DNA from: Oligoflexia bacterium
GTDB lineage: Bacteria; Bdellovibrionota; UBA1018
NCBI GenBank assembly: GCA_014376785.1
Contig: JACMQW010000092.1
Coordinates: 1-44,429, forward strand
Reading direction: 5' to 3'
Length of the DNA stretch: 44,429 nucleotides
Shown here piece by piece: positions 39,891-44,429 of this stretch; the stretch's first letter is position 1, and every line of letters begins with the position of its first letter. Under the pieces are notes generated by a model. The model did no database searches. It was given only the letters and a program-made list of their open reading frames with translations, and was not told the origin of the DNA. The position numbers and the translations under genes were made by a program.

Positions 39891-41468
39891 CTACTCGACT
39901 GAGGCGGAAGCAGCGGGCGTCACGATGATGGGTTCTTTCCATTCAAGGTTATTGAAGTAACCCATCGGATATTTGCCCCGGGTGTCTTCGTAGGCCCCAT
40001 TGTAGCTCCCCGTTCTTGCGTCACGGTATTGGACTACGCTCGTTGCGCGGGGTGGAATGGTGAGGATTTGGACTTCGGGATAGTAACCATTTTTTACGAG
40101 GCGGCCCTTCGCTAGTTCGTATTTCGGGATGTTGTGAAAGGTTCCCGACGCTAGATCGAAGGAGTTGCGCTCACCATTCGCTGGGTTGATGAATGTTCCA
40201 TCGAGGTAGCTGAAGTGTTCTTTCCAGTATTTTTTTTGCGCGTTGGGAAGGAGAAAAGCATTCACGCTTTTCGCATCCACTGAAGTGGGAATCTCGTAGT
40301 AGCCCACATCGATGGCTTCGAGTTTGCCATCTCCATTCACATCGGTAACATCCGGCCACGACTGGATGGAAAGGGGAACGCCCTTGCCCTTCATTCCTTT
40401 AAGAGTCGGAAGGAGGGCGCGAAGTTCCATGACGTCGCTGGCATCCATGCGAAAGCATCCATGGGAGACGTATCCTCGGCGCAAGTACCACGCGTCTAAC
40501 CCACTTTTATTCGTAATGGGTCCATGAAAGCCCACGCCGCTAACCACTTCCATGAATGGCAGACCGCCGAATTCATCATCCCAGAAATCACTCCATGGCC
40601 GTGATTCCATAAAGGTACCGCCCGCACCGAACCGAATTTGTCCTTCACTCGGGAGGTTGAATGCTCCCTTGGTTGAGCCGGCAATCGGGTAGACGTAGGT
40701 CAGGAATCCCAAGTATCCATCGCGTTCGTGAGACTCGGTGAATTGGCTGCCCAGATTTTTTACGAAAAGTTCTTTAGACTCGGATGCATCGGCTGCGCGA
40801 GCATCCGCGCTGGATACGAGGTCAGAGTAAAGCTTGAGTCCGTCTCCGATTTCAACACTCGAGGAGGACAGCGCAATTCGAAGCATCGCCGTGAGGAGGG
40901 ATTGTTTGTAGTCGGTCGCTGACTCTTCGCCTGAGCTGTAAACTTCGACCCCCGTGAGTGCGAGCGAGTTTGTCATGTACTGAAGCGCGATCGTCAGCCA
41001 GTTTTTAAGTCCCTTATCTTTCGTGCGATCGAATAGAGCCTGGGGGTCCTTCATCTTCACAAAGCTCATCGCGGGCTCTTGGAAAGCGTCGTAAATTTTC
41101 TTCCAGCGATAAAGTTGCTGGAATCGGTACCCGGCCATGAGGGATTCGCTGACCCATCCCTTCGCCCGAAGCGTGAGCGCGGTTTTGCTGACCGTGAGTT
41201 CCAATGCTTCTCGAGAAAACCTCGGCACATTTCCGGTGTAAAGGAATCGACCTGCCGTACCGTAAGCGTTGAAAGATTTTCCGGGGGTCGTGACCAAGAC
41301 GGAGCCCTTTTTTTCCTTCTTTTCATACGACGAGACATGGATCTGGGAGCGTTCATGAAAAACCGGCCCTGAGCTGTCATTTAGGGGCGGAGTGGTCAGC
41401 GTGGTTCCAGACGCGAAAACGGATCCAACAGAAAAAAGGACCAAAAGAGGAGAGGCGAAAAATTTCAT
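39891..41468 (-). CDS. Exported L,D-transpeptidase (YkuD), paralog 2
   Basis: The 525-residue product has a signal peptide (MKFFASPLLVLFSVGSVFAS). A mixed region of 200 or more residues precedes the YkuD catalytic block, FHGPITNKSG (His315) and YVSHGCFRMD (His336, Cys338). A calcium-loop-like DVNGDGKLEAID (376-387) follows, matching the D-x-N-x-D-G-x-L-x-x-x-D pattern. Across most of its length the sequence is colinear with paralog 1, with near-identity around the active site, so the pair arose by duplication. It lacks the extra 40-residue segment and the repeat tail of paralog 1. AGGA precedes the ATG closely. It acts on periplasmic peptidoglycan, either its own or, if the organism is a predator, that of prey. 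It is downstream of pfkA but 85 bases away, with a hairpin between. Confidence 0.9.
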   Translation of the reverse strand: MKFFASPLLVLFSVGSVFASGTTLTTPPLNDSSGPVFHERSQIHVSSYEKKEKKGSVLVTTPGKSFNAYGTAGRFLYTGNVPRFSREALELTVSKTALTLRAKGWVSESLMAGYRFQQLYRWKKIYDAFQEPAMSFVKMKDPQALFDRTKDKGLKNWLTIALQYMTNSLALTGVEVYSSGEESATDYKQSLLTAMLRIALSSSSVEIGDGLKLYSDLVSSADARAADASESKELFVKNLGSQFTESHERDGYLGFLTYVYPIAGSTKGAFNLPSEGQIRFGAGGTFMESRPWSDFWDDEFGGLPFMEVVSGVGFHGPITNKSGLDAWYLRRGYVSHGCFRMDASDVMELRALLPTLKGMKGKGVPLSIQSWPDVTDVNGDGKLEAIDVGYYEIPTSVDAKSVNAFLLPNAQKKYWKEHFSYLDGTFINPANGERNSFDLASGTFHNIPKYELAKGRLVKNGYYPEVQILTIPPRATSVVQYRDARTGSYNGAYEDTRGKYPMGYFNNLEWKEPIIVTPAASASVE

Positions 41469-41532
41469 AGTCCTGGCTTGCTACACCAGAAATCTATCGA
41501 AAGGCAGCGTCCGGTAATGAAATGCTAACACG

Positions 41533-41547
41533 GGCTGGTACAGCCCT
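41533..41547 (-). terminator. Weak hairpin after pfkA
   Basis: GGGCTG (41533-41538) pairs with CAGCCC (41542-41547), with a three-base loop. On the minus strand only GTGTTAGC follows, so a classical U-run is missing. It could end the gpmI-pfkA transcript weakly. Confidence 0.3.
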
Positions 41548-41553
41548 AACGCA

Positions 41554-42561
41554 TCAGGTCGCCAAGATCTCGGCGAGCGCCATCGCGACTTTGGGTAATG
41601 TTTTCTTTTTACCGATGACTTCTTTGAAAGGGGTGAAAGCGACCTCGTTTCGCGTGATTCCAACCATTCCGCCGGATTTTCCGGAAGCCAGGTAAGCAAC
41701 CGCCGCGGCTCCCAGTACTGAGCCGAGCATGCGGTCGTGAGCAGTGGGCACGCCGCCTCTTTGAATGTGTCCAAGTGTGCAAATCTTCGAATCGAAACCG
41801 GCTTTTTCAAGCCCTCTTCCGATCCGAGTTGCGAGTCCAGGTTTCGGTCCTTCAGCAACCACAATGATCGAGGACGTTTTTCCTCGGTTCATTCCCCGTT
41901 CGATCGATTTGCGAATCATCGGCAGCGTCATCTCAGCTTCCGGCACAACGATGGTTTCCGCTCCGCCGCCGATTCCGGTCGAGAGCGCGATGAAACCTGA
42001 GTTTCTTCCCATGACTTCGACTAAAAAAAGTCGGCCATGAGAACTTGCCGTATCACGAATGCGGTCGATGGCTTCGATCGCGGTGTTCACGGCCGTGTCG
42101 AATCCAATCGTGTCGTCGGTTCCGAAAATGTCGTTATCGATCGTTCCGGGAACACCGATGGTGCGAAAGCCCGTTTCTTTCTCAAGCAAGGATGCTCCGG
42201 CGAAGGACCCGTCACCACCGATCACCACGAGTCCTTCGATTCCCTTGCGCTCGAGAATGTAGGCCGCTTCTTTTCTGACTTGTTTCTTCATGAACTCGGG
42301 GCAGCGCGAAGTTTTCAGAACCGTACCTCCGCGCTGGATGATATTCGCTACGCTAGAAAGTTTCATCGCTTCGATTTGGCCTTCGAGAAGGCCGCTGTAG
42401 CCTTTCATGATTCCGAAAACTTCGATGTCATTTGCAATCGAGTAACGAACGACGGCACGAACCGCCGCATTCATCCCGGGTGCATCGCCTCCGCTCGTAA
42501 GAACAGCGAGGGATTTTAATTTCTTCGTTTTCGGGAATTCTGGAATCGTGATCATGGCCAT
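41554..42561 (-). CDS. pfkA: ATP-dependent 6-phosphofructokinase
   Basis: Glycolytic enzyme converting fructose 6-phosphate to the 1,6-bisphosphate. The 335-residue protein has TSGGDAPGMNAAVRAVVR (about 22-39), the ATP-site GGDGSFAGA (about 109-117; Gly rather than Asp after the first Asp indicates ATP and not diphosphate), the catalytic GTIDNDIFGTDDTIGF (about 132-147) and EVMGRNSGFIAL (about 177-188). AAGAGG lies upstream of the first of two close ATG codons. It starts 19 bases after the gpmI stop in the same direction, forming a small glycolysis operon, gpmI-pfkA. The two enzymes act on either side of the pathway, so they are co-regulated rather than consecutive. Confidence 0.95.
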   Translation of the reverse strand: MAMITIPEFPKTKKLKSLAVLTSGGDAPGMNAAVRAVVRYSIANDIEVFGIMKGYSGLLEGQIEAMKLSSVANIIQRGGTVLKTSRCPEFMKKQVRKEAAYILERKGIEGLVVIGGDGSFAGASLLEKETGFRTIGVPGTIDNDIFGTDDTIGFDTAVNTAIEAIDRIRDTASSHGRLFLVEVMGRNSGFIALSTGIGGGAETIVVPEAEMTLPMIRKSIERGMNRGKTSSIIVVAEGPKPGLATRIGRGLEKAGFDSKICTLGHIQRGGVPTAHDRMLGSVLGAAAVAYLASGKSGGMVGITRNEVAFTPFKEVIGKKKTLPKVAMALAEILAT

Positions 42562-42580
42562 GGAGTCAGCGAGCCTCTTC

Positions 42581-44137
42581 TTATTTTTTATCGAGTAACG
42601 TTTTACCGGTCACTTCCGATGGAATAGATAAATTCATCAAATCGCAAAGCGTCGGCATGATGTCCACCAAGCTTCCGTCACGAAGCGGATAGCGAGCTGA
42701 CTTCGGAGCGATCGCAGAATTCGGCGCGACCCAAATTGCAGGAACCGGATTCAGAGTGTGCTGAGTATTGTGATGGCCGCGACTATCACACATTTCTTCA
42801 GCGTTTCCGTGATCCGCGGTGATGATCGTGTGGTACCCGCTGCGCTCGGCTGCACCGACTACCTTTGATAAGCAAGTGTCGAGGGCTTCGATGGCTCGCA
42901 CGGTCGCTTCGTAATTCCCGCTGTGGCCGACCATGTCTGCGTTCGCAAAGTTCATCAGCATGAAGTCGTGTTTCGCTGCCACTAGGGTCGTTTCCGCGGC
43001 ATCCGCGATTTCGAACGCGCTCATCTCTGGCTTTAGGTCATAGGTCGCTACATCTCGAGCAGAAGGAATCAAAATGCGATCTTCGCCCTTAAACGGAGCT
43101 TCTCGGCCTCCATTAAAGAAAAAGGTCACATGCGCGTACTTTTCGGTTTCTGCCAGGCGCATCTGGGTCAGATTTTTTTCCTCAAGCCACTGACCGAAGA
43201 TGTTGTGGAGATTTTGGGGCCCGTAAATCACTGGAGCTGGAAGGTTTTTATCGTAAGTCGTCATCCCGGCGAATGCCGAAAGTTTCGGGACCGTACTGCG
43301 AGGAAATTCCTGAAAATCCGGTAAGACGAAAGCAGAAGTGAGCTCGCGGGCTCGGTCTGAGCGGTAGTTAAAGAAAAGGAGAGAATCTCCGTCTCGGATC
43401 GCCCCTTCTTTTACGAGGAGAGTCGGCTCGACGAACTCATCTGTTTTTTTATCGGCGTAAGAAGCTGCGATGACTTCGAGTGCTGAATGAAGAGAGGCCG
43501 GTGCCTGCCCAGTTAAAACCTTCCAAGATTTCTCGACCCGGTCCCAGCGTTTATCTCGGTCCATGGCGTAGAAGCGACCACCGATGGAAGCAATTTTCGC
43601 GACACTGGTAGACGAGGAAAAAATCGGATGTCTGAGAAGCCGTGAAATGAAAGAGGGTGCGGAATCAGGGGCGCTATCTCGTCCGTCGAGAAAGGCGTGA
43701 ACGTAAACTTCAGGAACTCTGAGTTCCTGCGCGAGCGTTAAGCACGCCTCGAGGTGCTCAATGTGAGAATGGATTCCGCCATCGGAAAGAAGCCCCATGA
43801 AGTGCACGCGGCCAGTGGCTTTTGCGCCCGCTTCGATCGTGGAGCGGAGGAGAGGGATTTTGAAAAACTCTCCTTCGCGAATTTCTTTCGAGATGCGCGT
43901 GAGGTCTTGATAAATGACTCTGCCCGCTCCCATCGTCATGTGTCCGACTTCGCTATTGCCCATCACTCCTGGAGGCAGGCCGACCGCTTCACCATGAGTC
44001 AAAAGCTGCGAGTGGGGATATTTTTCAAGCAGACCTTTGATGAAAGGTTTGCGCGCATTCGCAATGGCATTGAACGGGCTGTCCTTGCCGATACCGAAGC
44101 CATCCAAGACGATGAGTAAAGCGCGCGCGTTCGGCAT
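42581..44137 (-). CDS. gpmI: 2,3-bisphosphoglycerate-independent phosphoglycerate mutase
   Basis: Mn2+-dependent mutase interconverting 3- and 2-phosphoglycerate, 518 residues, the usual length. Alkaline-phosphatase-like metal sites are clear: VLDGFGIG (Asp near 11), MGNSEVGHMTMGAGR (phosphoserine at about 62), the substrate-binding HAFLDGRDSAPDSA (about 147-160), LMNFANADMVGHSGN (about 404-418) and TADHGNAEEM (about 451-460). AGGG lies upstream of the ATG. It is the first gene of the gpmI-pfkA pair. The region 44138-44234 between this start and the rlmH stop is short and shows no strong promoter or terminator. Confidence 0.95.
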   Translation of the reverse strand: MPNARALLIVLDGFGIGKDSPFNAIANARKPFIKGLLEKYPHSQLLTHGEAVGLPPGVMGNSEVGHMTMGAGRVIYQDLTRISKEIREGEFFKIPLLRSTIEAGAKATGRVHFMGLLSDGGIHSHIEHLEACLTLAQELRVPEVYVHAFLDGRDSAPDSAPSFISRLLRHPIFSSSTSVAKIASIGGRFYAMDRDKRWDRVEKSWKVLTGQAPASLHSALEVIAASYADKKTDEFVEPTLLVKEGAIRDGDSLLFFNYRSDRARELTSAFVLPDFQEFPRSTVPKLSAFAGMTTYDKNLPAPVIYGPQNLHNIFGQWLEEKNLTQMRLAETEKYAHVTFFFNGGREAPFKGEDRILIPSARDVATYDLKPEMSAFEIADAAETTLVAAKHDFMLMNFANADMVGHSGNYEATVRAIEALDTCLSKVVGAAERSGYHTIITADHGNAEEMCDSRGHHNTQHTLNPVPAIWVAPNSAIAPKSARYPLRDGSLVDIMPTLCDLMNLSIPSEVTGKTLLDKK

Positions 44138-44234
44138 TGAAAAAACCCTACCGCGATTTCGCCCGGAATTAAACCCAGCCGCACGGCTAAATTTGGGAAA
44201 CGGATTTTAAATCAGGACTCACGTCGATCGTACG

Positions 44235-44429
44235 TTAGCCTTCGTGGTGATAAGGGTGCCCGCGAAGGACACTGAAACTTCGGTAGAGCTGCTCTGCGAG
44301 CACGAGGCGAGCGATTTCATGAGACAGAGTTTGGGGTCCCAGAGAGAAAAGCCCTCGCGCTTTTCCACGCAGCGCTTCCGAAAATCCGAGCGAACTTCCG
44401 ACACAAAACGCGACTTCGGGAATCGATCC
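44235..44429 (-). CDS. rlmH: RlmH, 23S rRNA pseudouridine-1915 N3-methyltransferase, 5' part outside the window
   Basis: Only the last 64 codons plus the stop are present. The visible protein reads IPEVAFCVGSSLGFSEALRG, then KARGLFSLGPQTLSHEIARL, and ends YRSFSVLRGHPYHHEG, the highly conserved C-terminal SPOUT/trefoil-knot half of RlmH, including the SAM-binding glycine region and the terminal H-P-Y-H-x-x motif. RlmH methylates pseudouridine 1915 in helix 69 of 23S rRNA of assembled 70S ribosomes. In many genomes the Gly-Gly-Ala form is seen where this protein has Val-Gly-Ser-Ser. Confidence 0.93.
   Translation of the reverse strand, partial: GSIPEVAFCVGSSLGFSEALRGKARGLFSLGPQTLSHEIARLVLAEQLYRSFSVLRGHPYHHEG

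Overview
The window looks like a chromosomal segment of a Gram-negative bacterium of the Bdellovibrionota (Oligoflexia or Bdellovibrio-like) type. This is inferred from gene content and style, not from a marker gene: an outer-membrane beta-barrel protein, many exported and lipid-anchored proteins, System II cytochrome c biogenesis, lysine-rich N-terminal tails on ordinary enzymes, two exported L,D-transpeptidases, and moderately GC-rich coding sequence. I see no rRNA, tRNA, insertion sequence, CRISPR array or prophage. The region reads as dense housekeeping and envelope gene content.

Layout. 1-8.2 kb: the edge-truncated outer-membrane protein and a ROK-family sugar kinase (minus), then ftsK, a small exported-protein ORF and a CCA/poly(A) nucleotidyltransferase (plus), a structured intergenic stretch that may encode a small RNA, and an exported protein of unknown function (minus). 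8.3-18.7 kb: a subtilisin-like lipoprotein and a convergent NFACT/RqcH-family protein, then a tight six-gene plus-strand unit (rlmI-like, Bcp peroxiredoxin, rlmL-like, unknown, ccsB/resB, ccsA/resC) closed by a strong terminator. 18.8-22.6 kb: a small exported protein, a GH1 beta-glucosidase and a UvrD/PcrA helicase (minus). 22.7-27.7 kb: a CheY-like receiver with an Hpt-like partner, an Rsm22/METTL17-type protein with a cysteine quartet, a degenerate biotin-carboxylase-like protein, and two small proteins ending at a bidirectional terminator.

27.8-36.3 kb: a small membrane protein, an MltD-like lytic transglycosylase lipoprotein, a Cys-rich prepilin, aspartokinase with a Rossmann-like oxidoreductase-type protein, ComF, and a fusion of a YhhQ/QueT-type transporter with a CofE-type gamma-glutamyl ligase. 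36.4-44.4 kb (all minus): two paralogous L,D-transpeptidases flanking an exported subtilase, then upstream of them pfkA and gpmI (glycolysis), and the 3' end of rlmH at the edge.

Most notable points: (1) the transporter-CofE fusion at 34949-36337; (2) the acyl-CoA-carboxylase-like protein at 24916-26769, whose active-site signatures and biotin lysine are degraded; (3) a possible small RNA with a long hairpin and an exposed CCUCC loop at about 6474-6630; (4) a histone-H1-like tail on a peroxiredoxin; (5) a prepilin with a 22-Cys ectodomain. All functional statements come from motif recognition by eye; no database search was run.
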